Positions 21,278-32,035 of a stretch of 64,000 nucleotides of DNA are shown piece after piece. Position 1 is the first letter of the stretch. Each line of letters begins with the position of its first letter. Both the position numbers and the translations under genes were made by a program. The notes beneath the pieces are model-generated. The model was not told where the DNA came from, searched no databases, and worked only from the letters and a program-made list of their open reading frames with translations. The stretch comes from Kuschelorhynchus macadamiae (taxonomy: Eukaryota; Arthropoda; Insecta; Coleoptera; Curculionidae), in NCBI GenBank assembly GCA_030620095.1, contig JAUTXW010000871.1:124001-188000 (forward strand). Direction: 5' to 3'.

Positions 21278-23641
21278 CAGGGTGGTCGAAATTGGTCTGT
21301 TTTAACAGAGAAAACCTATTTCCTGACTAGATAGAGCAAAACTGACTTAGGTGTCATGGGCTCGATTTCTGAGAAATGTTTAATGGCAAAAACCGCCTGC
21401 CGATATTTTCACTGCCAACTGAGATATAGGGCGTTTTTCAATTTTCGGCCATTTTGAAAATTGTCCATAACTTTTTTATTTTGCGGAATATTAACATTCT
21501 GCAAAGACATTCTAAGGGCACTTTTTTATGTGCAATCCAGTGGCATACTCAGATTTTTTCTATAGTTGTCCGTTTTATCATAAATAGGCAAAACTTTTTT
21601 TTTTCAAATGGAAATCATAGTTGGCTATAAATTATAAAAAATGCTCGCGTTTAGCCCTTTTCAGTGATATAAAGTTGTAGGTACTTATTTTCAAAAATAA
21701 CGAAAATATTAGGTGTTTTTGGTTTACATCGAAGTAGGCTTTGATTTGTGATGACAATATCTCAATTATGTATTGTTAAGATTTATAGTTTGTTAGCAAC
21801 TTAAACACAACTTTAAATAACACTAGCTAACGTTATTTTAATTATTTATTATTAATTTTTTTAATTTTTTTTTGTTTACATAGCAAAGTTGAACAAAATT
21901 AACAAACTAAACTACTATTTACAGCTACAAGTGAAAATAAAAAATAATTATGAAAATCTAGGTATTTAGTTAGATAGGTTTCTGATAAATATATTTAGAG
22001 AAGTTGTTCAAATTGAGCTCCTCCCTGTTGAATACAAACTAAGCATCTTTTGCGTACCGAGTTGCAACTATTTATTAGTTCAACTGGGCTAATAGATGCA
22101 AAAGCTTGCCTAGTGGCCTCTTGCAATTCTTCTTTTGTGTGAAAGGTTCTTCCTTTAAATATCAAGTCCTTCAATCTTCCCCACAAAAAAAAATCTAAGG
22201 GAGTTAAGTCACAGGACCTAGCAGGTCAAGGTATGGGGCCCCACGTACCAATCCAATTTTCTCGAAATTCGAAGTTTAAAAGATCAGTTGTGATCCTTGC
22301 ATTGTGCGGGGGACAACCATCTTGTTGATAGTAGATATTTCTGGCATCAGCTAAAGGTATGTCTTCCAACAAAGGGACAATATATGTGCGCAAAATATTA
22401 ACATAATCATCTGCAGTTAAATTTCCATCGTAAAAATAAGGTCCCACAAATCTTCCTCGGAATATCCCCACCCATATATTGAATCCACACCGACCTTGCC
22501 GGTCTTGTTGCACAACTACGTGTGGATTTTCAGTGGACCAGTGATATGAATTATATCTATTAAATATACCAGAAGTATCTACTCTGGATTCATCACTCCA
22601 AATAATATTTAATGGAAAATTCTCATTCTCCATGAATTTTTGCTCATACCACTGACAAAATCTCAATCTTCTAGCGGCGTCCCCTTCACGGAGTTGATGA
22701 ACTCTTCTCGTTCTGTACGGTTTGAATTTATGTTTTTTGAGTATTTTTAAAACGGTGGTCTTTGGATCATTCGTTATATTAGCCAATGTTCGAGAGGAGG
22801 TGCCAGGATGATCTAATACCTCACCAATTATATTTAGCTGCTGGATTTCCTTTTCTTCCTTTAGTTCATAATGTCTTGTTCTTAACTTTTTAAAACTTCC
22901 GTAATTTACTAAATTACTTTTTAATGTTTGATAAATTCGGTTATCCGGTTGACGTCGCTCGGGAAATGTATTAAAATATAATTCACTAGCTGCTTCAGGA
23001 ACTTCGTTAGATAATATGTAACATTTTAACATATCATACTTTTCATAATTCTCAAACATATTTTGTCAGCAACTTAACACAACTTTATAAAGATAACACC
23101 AAAACGCAATAATTACACCAGACTACAGTAATCTGACAGCAATATATTCAAAATATTGAACGCGCGTCATTATTCCAAGGCCTACTTCGATGTAAACCAA
23201 AAACACCTAATATTTTCGTTATTTTTGAAAATAAGTACCTACAACTTTATATCACTGAAAAGGGCTAAACGCGAGCATTTTTTATAATTTATAGCCAACT
23301 ATGATTTCCATTTGAAAAAAAAAAGTTTTGCCTATTTATGATAAAACGGACAACTATAGAAAAAATCTGAGTACGCCACTGGATTGCACATAAAAAAGTG
23401 CCTTTAGAATGTCTTTGCAGAATGTTAATATTCCGCAAAATAAAAAAGTTATGGACAATTTTCAAAATGGCCGAAAATTGAAAAACGCCCTATATCTCAG
23501 TTGGCAGTGAAAATATCGGCAGGCGGTTTTTGCCATTAAACATTTCTCAGAAATCGAGCCCATGACACCTAAGTCAGTTTTGCTCTATCTAGTCAGGAAA
23601 TAGGTTTTCTCTGTTAAAACAGACCAATTTCGACCACCCGG
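21278..23641 (-). mobile_element. DD41D (rosa-like) mariner transposon, 2,364 bp, with 462-bp TIRs
   Basis: Left and right terminal inverted repeats span 21278-21739 and 23180-23641, each 462 bp, with only a few differences visible (for example 21524 region 'aaggg/aaagg' and 'ggcata/ggcgta', plus the terminal CAGGG/CCGGG). The TA target duplication is at 21276-21277 and 23642-23643. The near identity of the arms points to a recent insertion or gene conversion. The target is the LINE described at 20433-32035. Confidence 0.92.
21995..23059 (-). pseudogene. DD41D mariner transposase, one premature stop
   Basis: A single 355-codon frame, about the full length for the family, is interrupted only by TGA at 22226-22228. 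The N-terminal half has a helix-turn-helix region (residues about 70-125, '..VLDHPGTSSRTLANI..KTTVLKILKKH'). Catalytic sites are 'IIWSDESR' (first Asp), 'IYYQQDGCPPHN' (second) and 'CDLTPLDFFLWG' (third, after the stop), with 41 residues between the second and third. The stop replaces the Trp expected in 'W-P-A/P-R-S', a TGG-to-TGA change. Readthrough, or transposase from another copy, would be needed. Flanked symmetrically by the long TIRs. Confidence 0.88.
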
Positions 23642-23643
23642 TA

Positions 23644-25039
23644 CATTTATAGTTAAAAAATTAAAACTACACTACTTCGCAAATCTAACCAGATCACAGA
23701 CCGTCAGAATCTGAGTCAACAACATTATAAAACTTAAGGTCATCGGCGTACAAAAGACATTGAGATTGAAAGTAAAACATGATATAGCGTCATTAATAAA
23801 CAATAAGAAAAGAACAGGCCCCAGATGTGAACCCTGGGGAACGCCCGATGTCATAAACACTTCATGTGAAACAGAGCCACAAACAATAACACGGTGACGG
23901 TGCTGAAATAGATAGAATCTAATCCACTCCCCATATACCAACATCAGACAGTTTCTTCATCAGCAAAGAGTGGCAAATGCTATCAAAAGCTTTGGACAAG
24001 TCTGTATAGATGCAGTCAACTTGATTTCTAGCCTCAATATTGGTAACAAGAAAGTTCTGATACACAGCGAGGTTTGTAGCAGTTGAATGTCCCTTGTAAA
24101 ACCATGTTGTTCAGGAATTATGTAATTTTTAAATGTATTAAATATTTCGTCGGTAAGAATGGCTGTAAGAACTTTAGGTATGGTAGAGAGTAAAGATATG
24201 CCATTATAGTTGGCGATATTAGATTTATCTCCAGATTTAAAAATAGGAAAGAGATTAGAATTCTTCCATAATGAACGAAAGTATACATCATCCACTGATA
24301 TTTGAAAAAGTATTTTCAATGGATATATGAGTGACGAGCAGCAGTTTTTCAACAACACAGGGGGTATTCCGTCAGGTCCAGCTTTTTTTGGAGACGTCCA
24401 AAAGCAACAATTTCTCACTTATCTCAGTTTCAGTAAAACTATGTAAGATAAGGTAGTGCAAAATTCAACAGGGTTGATATTATCTATATCTACATTAGAA
24501 TAATTGAAATATCAGGATTGAAAATATGCGGCTAAAGCATTTGGTATATCATTACTGTCATAAAGTTCCTGGTTGTGGTGCTGCATCACGCCAGGTAAGC
24601 CCGAGGAACCTTTCAGACTTTTCACATAAGACCAGAAGTGTTTAATATTTTCCGGAATAAGATGCTCTGTGTTAAAAACGAACATCAAATAACACATGTG
24701 ACTTCTCAACTTGACCTCCCGCCTAATGTTTGAGTAGATGTCAAAGTCATAAGGCAAACCAGACCTTTTGTACTTTTTGTAATATTTGTTTTTTTGTGCT
24801 ATAAGCTTACGTAATTCTCTGTCAAACCAACAGGGATATTTCTGACCCTTCACAGTCTTCTTAGGTACACAAACATCAATACCCTCAAAAATAACTTCGT
24901 AAAACTTTACAACAATCATATCGACGTCAGAAAGAGATTTTAGAAAAGACCAGTCAGTATTAGTGTAAAAAGTATTTAGCTGATCAAAATTAGCCCTATC
25001 AAACTGATAGAAAGTAGACTGGTTAGTATTTTCAAGTTA
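23644..25039 (-). pseudogene. LINE linker and reverse transcriptase (segment 2)
   Basis: After the BEL/Pao element, coding resumes with '..FDQLNTFYTNTDW', then 'PCWFDRELRKLI' and 'IKHFWSYVKSLKGS'. RT motifs follow: 'KAGPDGIPPVLLKNC', 'VDCIYTDLSKAFDSICHS' (about 23970-24010, in a shifted frame), 'GVPQGSHLGPVLFLLFIND' and a YADD box near 23740 that is only visible in a shifted frame. Frameshifts occur near 23950, 23790 and 24440, and there is an in-frame TAG after 'VRFAK'. The copy is dead, but RT motif residues A to C are largely preserved, unlike the LINE at 12-14 kb. Confidence 0.75.
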
Positions 25040-25044
25040 GGGTA

Positions 25045-25393
25045 TGTTATTTAACGAAAGAAAATAACGAAGCGGTTAGTGGTCTAAATCGACTTACCAT
25101 GACTTCCCGGCTGGTTCTGGCGATGGATTCGTAATTTAGAGCACAGTACCAATCGACACAAATGTATATGGTTACCGTTCGATAGGTGTCAAGCAAGTGG
25201 TCCCAGGTCCAAATCTTCGCCAATGGGCTGTAAGTTATCCGGACCTACTAATGTGTTTTCGCGGACAAAATACCGCGAGATTTATCAACCTTTTGCAATT
25301 TTCAGTTAAAAACAAGAAAGCTATAATTAATAAAATTAATAACCCAAAAAAAAAAATATACAAAAAATAAAGTAAAAACGCGTGTACGGAACA
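25045..25393 (-). repeat. 3' LTR of BEL/Pao element
   Basis: 349 bp, TG...CA ends, over 98% identical by eye to the 5' LTR. Confidence 0.9.
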
Positions 25394-25431
25394 TTCCACC
25401 CACCAAAATAAGAATTATTTTAAACTAGAAA

Positions 25432-28400
25432 CTAAAAATTTGGCAGAGGACAAAGTTTTACAACTGGCCTCTGAAGTACGCCTTGCGCCGTTTTCACTGT
25501 ACATACTCTACAAATTCCATCTCTGCCTTTGTGAAGTTGAATAATTCGGCCAAGATGCCACTGCAAAGGCGAAAAACAAATCATTTTTGATTAAGACAAT
25601 AGTATCAAGTTTTACTGGTGATGCGGGCTTATTCCATTTTGCTCTTTGTTGCAAGCTGTGCAAATATTCAATATGCCACCGCTTCCAAAAATCTTGGGAC
25701 ATTTTTTGCAATAATTGCCAACGACTTAATCTGTTAATTTGAATAGTCGTGAAGTCCGGCGAGGGGATAGCCGTTAAGGGTTCCAAGGTTAAAAAATGTC
25801 CTGAAGTTAGAGCATTGAGATCTGAAGGAACTGAACTAAGGCTACAAAGAGGACGAGAATTTAACATAGCTTCTATCTGAATGAACTGTATATAATTCCT
25901 CATATGTCAAAATTTGCTCTTCCACTACTCTCATGAAATGGCCTTTGACAGATTTCACTGCCGCTTCCCATAAACCTCCCATATGAGGCGAAGTCCCTCT
26001 GCTAAACGACCATGAATCCACAATCGCTATAAAGCTTGCTACATCGACCACGACGGGAAATGAATCTACGAAGGGCAGCCAAAAATGATTCAGAAGACAG
26101 ATCAGACGTCAATTCAAGATGCACTGCCTTTGTCGCAAAGCAAACAAAAACACAAAGGTATGCCTTCTGAGATTTCGAACCGCGTCTTTTTGACATGGTT
26201 ATATAAAATGGGCCTGCCATATCAACCCCAGACCAACTGAAAGGTTTAACCTGACTAATACGAGATACAGGAAGGTCCCCCATTGGTTGTTCCAGTGGTT
26301 TTGGATTAACTTTAAAACAAGATAAGCACTTCAAGATGACACTACGAATAGCACGCTTAGGAGAAAGTATCCAAAATTGTTGACTAAGCAGAAATTGTAA
26401 GGACTGCAAACCAGGGTGAAAATACCTTTTATGATAATCCTCGATAATAAGATCTGTGAGTCTATGATTTCGGGGTAACAAAATAGGAAACCTTTGGTCA
26501 AACTTAAGATTAGAATAAGCTAACCTGCCGCCCACCCTAAAAATGCCATCCTTGTCAAGAAAGGGTGATAGTTTGCGAAATGTTTTTGACAGATATTTTC
26601 CACTTTTTAGACTATCAATTTCACTAGAAAATACAATTGTCTGAACAGATTTGACCAAATATAACAAAGTTTTGTGAAGCTCAAGATCAATTAAGCTATT
26701 TAAAGCCTTGCCTTTGGGATTTTGACAATTCCTTACAAAACGAAAAACATATGCAATTATACGTTTAATTTTTGTTAAAGATGAATAATTCTCAATAAGG
26801 GAGTTTGGAAATTCCTCACTTAAACCGACAACAAGTGTAACCTTTCTTTCTTCTTTCAAAACTAAAGGATCATCAATAATAGTAGATTGATTAGGCCAAG
26901 TATTTATATCAGACAAAAGCCAAGCAGGCCCCGCCCACCATAACGTGTGGTTAACTAATTCCAAGGGCATAAGTCCACGAGAGGCACAATCGGCAGGATT
27001 GTGCTTGGAAGGGACATAATGCCACATTGAGGGCGATGTATTTTCCTGAATTTGACTGACTCTATTACTCACAAAACACTGCCATCTATGTGAAGAGGAT
27101 TTTATCCAATTAAGAGTAACCATGGAGTCAGACCAGGCAAAAATTTCAAGAGGAATATCTTGGATTAGATCCGAAACATAACAAATCAATTTGGACAGCA
27201 AAACCGCGGCGCATAATTCAAGTCTAGGCAAAGTGATTCTTTTAAGTGGTGCGACTTTTGATTTTGCAATTACTAAATGAGTACGAATTTCATTGGTGTG
27301 GCTAACCAAGCGAAGGTAGATAACAGCAGCGTATCCCTTTTCCGAAGCATCACAGAATCCATGGAGTTGAAATACTATATTGGTCTTGTCAAACATGAAA
27401 CGGGGTATTGAAATTGAAGATAATTTAGGTAAATCGATTTTATATTTTAACCATTTGGTAAGAACTTGCTGAGGTGGAACTGCATCCCAACCAAGACCCA
27501 AAGTCCACAAGTAGTGAATAAGATGCTTGGTAAAAAATATAACGGGACTTAAAAATCCTAGTGGATCATACACTCTTGCTAGTTCGGATATGTTTCTCTT
27601 CGTACAAGGTTTGTCAAGGGGATCAACCTTATATGAAAAATAATCTAATGATGGATGCCACTGTAAACCTAAAATTTTAATAAAAGAATCTGGATCCGAG
27701 TCAAATGAAATAGATTTTGTACGACAAAGAGATTCTGGAAGATTAGATAAAACTTGTGTGCTATTAGATGCCCATTTTCGAAGTTCAAAACCCCCACGCA
27801 TACAAAACTTTCTTAATTCATTAACAAGTAAAAGAGCTTCATCAACAGTATCGCAAGAAGTAATGACGTCATCAACAAAAATATCTGAGTTCAAGACTTT
27901 AGCAGCCAAAGGATACAACGAACCTTCATCACAAGCAAGTTGCTGAATAGTACGTAAAGCTAAAAATAGACTAGACGACACTCCAAATGTCACAGTTTGT
28001 AGAATATAATCACAAATGGGTTCATCAACGGAAAGTCGCCAAAGAATTCGTTGATAATTATAATGATCTCTTTTGACCAATATCTGACGATACATTTGTC
28101 TAATGTCAGAGATTAAAACTATTTTACGCATACGAAAATTTAACAAAATAGTAACGATATCCTTTTGAAGTTTGGGTCCCGCTAACAAAGTATCATTTAA
28201 TGACTCCCCACTGGCAGTTTTAGCCGAAGCATCAAAAACCACCCTCAATTTAGTTGTAGTACTTTCAGGTTTGAAAACCGCATGGTGAGGCAAATAATAA
28301 CACTTTTGTGTTGGACTCAACTCAGTTACCTTTGACATATGGCCACTTTGAATATAATCTATCATAATATCCGAATATGATTTATACATAGAAGGATTAT

Positions 28401-30432
28401 TTACTAAACGACGTTCTAAGTTCAAATACCGGCGTAATGCTAAAGATCTCGAGTCCAAGAAAATCGGGTCAGGTCCTTTAAATGGCAAAGTAACACAATA
28501 TCTACCACTTTTATCTCGAGAATGAGATTCAACAAAAATCATTTCACAACGGTCATCCTCTTCTGACAAAGCATTTGTAGAGACCAATTCCTCAGTTTCC
28601 CAAAATTGTTTAACAATTGTTTCCAATGGGTCGAATAAAGTTGAACAAAGTGAAGTGAGAGGTTCTGAAGTTTCCGTATATTCTATATTGCCCATTAAAA
28701 CCCACCCAAATATAGTTTCAAGAGCAAAGGGTTCCTTGTTAGATCTCCTAACACGCCCACCTTGTAGACATTTTGAAAATATGTCGGCACCTAAAAGCAA
28801 ATCAATTTCGCCAGGGGAGTTAAAATTTGTACCAGCTAATTTCAAGTTTGAAATATGATCCAAACTATTCGGCTGAAAATAAAAGTTTGGAATAGGACCA
28901 CAAATTTTTGGAATAACAAAACAGTCAACACTAAAAGTAGGGTTAGGTTGACCGGTAGGACGAACGTTGCAAGAAGTGGAACCAAGGACGGTAGTCGACA
29001 TTCTACCCAAACCTTGAACAGAAACGTTCGACTTATTTAAAAATAAATTTAAACGTCGAAGACATTTTTCAGTGAGAAAATTTGCTTGGCTTGCACTATC
29101 TAAAAGAACTCTAATGTTGAACACGCAACCATTCGAAGTCACCAAGTCAACACGAGCAGTTGAAAGCAAAACAGTAGTACTGGGTTTGTTAGGGCTAGCA
29201 AAAATACTTAAAGCATTGATATTCGACGTATCATTGCGATAATTATCACCAAAATTATTATTACCCTGATTAGGAGGTTGTTGAGGGGGTGACTGTTCAT
29301 TACGATTGAAGTGTAATAACGTGTGGTGTCTTTGCTTACATTTTCTACACGAATGTGTAGAAGTGCAATTCGAGAATAAATGCGACGACTTAAGACAATT
29401 TAAGCACAATTTATTTCGCTCTGCTATCAGAAAGCGATCATTTGGGGTTTTATTTAAAAACTGTGGACAACGCGATAAAACATGATTTGAGTTACAAACT
29501 GAACAAACATTTGTTTCAACCAAAAGTGAAAATGGTGAGGTTTTTTGTTTAATTGGCCTCTTGGGTGAATTTACCGTAGTATGCGATGAAAGAGCAACCG
29601 AATCATAAGCGATACATTGTTAACATACATAAATATACATACGTTTAACAGTTTCTGAATCTAATTTTTGTATTAACAAATTAAACAAAACAAAGTCCCA
29701 TTGATCGGTAGGAAAATTGAGATTTGTCAAAGCTTGCAAATTTTCACAAAATGTATCAATCAAATTCCTAAGTAAATGAGCAGAATCAGAGTTAAGTTTT
29801 TCTAAACCGCACATCGTATTCCAGTAATGGGTAGCTAATAATCTTTCGTTTTGAAAACGATCAACTAAAGTTTTAAATGCAATTGGATAATTATTATCAT
29901 TTATAGGTACTGAGCTAACAATGGGTAAAACTTTTTCAGACAAAGACGAGAGCAAATATTGAAATTTCTCACTATTAGTTAAATTTTGATTCTTATGAAT
30001 TAGCGAGGTAAACAAATCATAAAATGTAGTCCAAGAACGAAAATCTCCATCAAATATTGGTAATTTAATTTTAGGTAATTTGACTGAAGGAGCCGAGTGG
30101 ATTTGAGAAGTATCGGCAATCGGATTTACTTGTATATCCTCAAATAAATTATGATAAATAGCTAAGCAACCATAATAGCAATTATCAGCTTCGATTCTTA
30201 TCAAATCTTCCGCGGCCAAATCAACTCCATCAGTAGAAGCTAGCAAATTAACAACAGTCAAATGTTACTTTTCGAAAGATTTATACGCAGTATCAATACC
30301 GGTGTAACGCATTTTAAATGAAGTATGATAATCAGCATCCTGTTCTACCATTTTTGCAACAGCCAGTATCTCTTTTAGGCGATTTGAAAAGATATCCCTA
30401 GCAGCTTTTGCTAATTTGATTTTATCAGCCAT
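25432..30432 (-). pseudogene. BEL/Pao gag-pol polyprotein, broken
   Basis: It starts at ATG 30432. One frame runs to 26002 with only two in-frame stops: TAA at 30265-30267, and TAA at 29620-29622 between gag and the rest. Gag holds a DUF1759-type 'LPKIKLPIFDGDFRSWTTFYDLF'. Next come zinc knuckles (C-x2-C, C-x2-C-x4-H-x4-C, C-x2-C). The retropeptidase (DUF1758) has 'RVLLDSASQANFL', with DSAS as active site. RT holds 'LRVVFDASAK', 'ISDIRQMYRQI' and 'IFVDDVITSC' (VDD catalytic box). An RNase H-like region with 'HGFCDASEKGYAAVIYLR' follows, then the integrase zinc-binding region and 'GVDMAGPF' and 'YSDCG' (first two Asp). After 'SDCG' roughly 40-50 expected residues are missing and the frame shifts to 'SPHMGGLWEAAVKSVK' (catalytic Glu) near 25980. 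More shifts occur near 25880 and 25580 before the DUF5641-type end 'QWHLGRI...RPVVKLCPLP', stop at 25432. It cannot integrate by itself. Confidence 0.9.
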
Positions 30433-30962
30433 TTTGAAAAGTTAAATCAAATTAAAAAATCTAAAATATGTGTTGAAAACGATATTTATTTCAACCGATA
30501 TTCGACTAAAGAGCCCAAAATATGATGAATTTGTATCAAACAGTTTTAATAGATCTTAGTTTTTTTTTGAAGTTAAACGACGAATTGAAAACGTATTTTT
30601 ATTGATTTATTGTAAAAATATCTAATTTTAATATTAACAATTGAACGCAATTTTACTGCACAACGGACGAGATGTTTGTATAGTAGGCCTAGTTCAACTG
30701 ACCAGGTGACGCGCCGTACTAAAAAACTAGTGCTAAAATCAATAAATTCCCTTATCACCAAAGGTATTTATAGGAACACATGTATTTAAATATTAATAAT
30801 TATTTTAATATTACACCCAAATTCAAAAGATGGTTTTTGTATACATTTACCAATATATATGTATTAATAAATTAATGTTAGTACGAAAATTGCAAAAGGT
30901 ATAAAAAATGTGATTAGAAATGACGAAATACTACAAATGAACTGTAATTAAATCAACAATTA

Positions 30963-30980
30963 ATCCGGCTCGAAGGACCA
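30963..30980 (-). promoter_or_regulatory. Primer binding site, tRNA-Tyr
   Basis: On the plus strand this reads ATCCGGCTCGAAGGACCA, which is the 3' end of animal tRNA-Tyr including CCA. The minus strand therefore starts TGGTCCTTCGAGCC, complementary to that tRNA. It lies 7 bases inside the 5' LTR. The tRNA identity is from memory of tRNA-Tyr sequences. Confidence 0.8.
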
Positions 30981-30987
30981 AAAAAAA

Positions 30988-31333
30988 TGTTATTTAACGA
31001 AAGAAAATAACGAAGCGGCTAGTGGTCTAAATCGACTTACCATGACTTCCAGGCTGGTTCTGGCGATGGATTCGTAATTTAGAGCACAGTACCGATCGAC
31101 ACAAATGTATATGGTTACCGTTCGATAGGTGTCAAGCAAGTGGTCCCAGGTCCAAATCTTCGCCAATGGGCTGTAAGTTATCCGGACCTACTAGTGTGTT
31201 TTCGCGGACAAAATACCGCGAGATTTATCAACCTTTTGCAATTTTCAGTTAAAAACAAGAAAGCTATAATTAATAAAATTAATAACCCAAAAAAAAAATA
31301 CAAAAAATAAAGTAAAAACGCGTGTACGGAACA
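30988..31333 (-). repeat. 5' LTR of BEL/Pao element
   Basis: 346 bp, TG...CA ends. Compared with the other LTR the visible differences are C/T near 31018, A/C near 31050, G/A near 31093 and G/A near 31192, plus a shorter A-run. Confidence 0.9.
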
Positions 31334-31338
31334 GGGTA

Positions 31339-32035
31339 TATGTTGAAAGCTAAAGTAACATTCAATAGTAGGATGATAGGAATCCATGTCAATTAGAGGA
31401 TCAGGGCAGAGCAAAACCGAAGTTCCGACGAATTCGTCAGCAAAAATCAAGTCCAAAATTCGGCCGATGCTGTTTGGGTGCGGATTAATCTGATGTAACT
31501 CTAGGAAGAACATAGAGTCAATTAAGGTTTTTGCAGTAGGTGAATGCAGTGCGATAGGTATTAACGTGTCATCGTCATAAGACCAATGAATAAGGGGTAG
31601 GTTGAAGTCGCCATCCAAAATAAATTGATAACTCTCGTATCTATTCCTTAATGATTCCAGGTGCTGCAAAATGACTGATTACATTCTAAAGAAGAACTAG
31701 GTGAAATACATACACAACAGATAATCAGCTTTGCATGACTAATACTCAAGAGAACCCAGACATCATTATAATAGGTACATAAGGGAGTGCAAATGAGAGA
31801 AGCTTGAACGTTGTTAGAGGTTGCGATTAAAACTCCACCGCCTCTCTGACAGTTAAGTTCCTCATAGCTTCTGTCTTTATGAAAAATACTATATCGGACG
31901 TCAAATATCTCAGAATCCAAAAAGTTACTATTTAGCCGTGTCTCAGATAGGATTATTATGTCGAAGTCAGATGAGTGAGTGCTTGTCAAAAGTCGATCAG
32001 TTTTTGTTCGAAGACCTCTGACATTTTGGCATTAC
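31339..32035 (-). pseudogene. LINE apurinic-type endonuclease (segment 1)
   Basis: It begins 'QNVRGLRTKTDRLL', the N-terminal metal-binding Asn motif of LINE endonucleases. Then come 'IIILSETRLNSNF' (catalytic Glu), 'GGGVLIA' and 'FILDGDFNLPLIHW' (G-D-F-N-x-P motif), and 'ILDLIFADE'. The expected SDH box is seen as 'DMDSYHPTI' (D-S-Y-H, shifted). A frameshift near 31655 separates 'CNQSFC' from 'LESLRNRYESYQF'. It is cut at 31339 by the BEL/Pao target site. Confidence 0.75.

Larger units (their letters stand above)
25045..31333 (-). mobile_element. BEL/Pao LTR retrotransposon, full length 6,289 bp
   Basis: LTRs are at both ends, 5-bp target duplication GGGTA (25040-25044 and 31334-31338), PBS next to the 5' LTR, a purine-rich tract (GGTGGGTGGAA, minus strand, at about 25394-25404) next to the 3' LTR, and gag-pol between. 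The two LTRs differ by about four substitutions and one A-run/TA indel, so the insertion is fairly young but not fresh. Confidence 0.95.
20433..32035 (-). mobile_element. LINE (Jockey/CR1-type), split in three by BEL/Pao and DD41D insertions
   Basis: One minus-strand LINE copy lies in three segments: endonuclease at 32035-31339, RT N-terminal and palm at 25039-23644, and RT C-terminal plus 3' UTR at 21275-about 20433. Deleting the BEL/Pao element with one GGGTA, and the DD41D element with one TA, restores continuous reading across both junctions: endonuclease '..ECYFSFQHI' runs into the linker, and RT '..CSFNFLTIN' runs into 'SKYKSISFYKC'. The rebuilt copy is about 2.9 kb, lacking ORF1, so it was 5'-truncated before the insertions. 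The 3' end has short 'taaactaaata' repeats. Confidence 0.85.

Noticed and set aside
27758..29040. Plus-strand frames inside the BEL/Pao pol region
   Set aside because: Antisense shadows of the long polyprotein frame.
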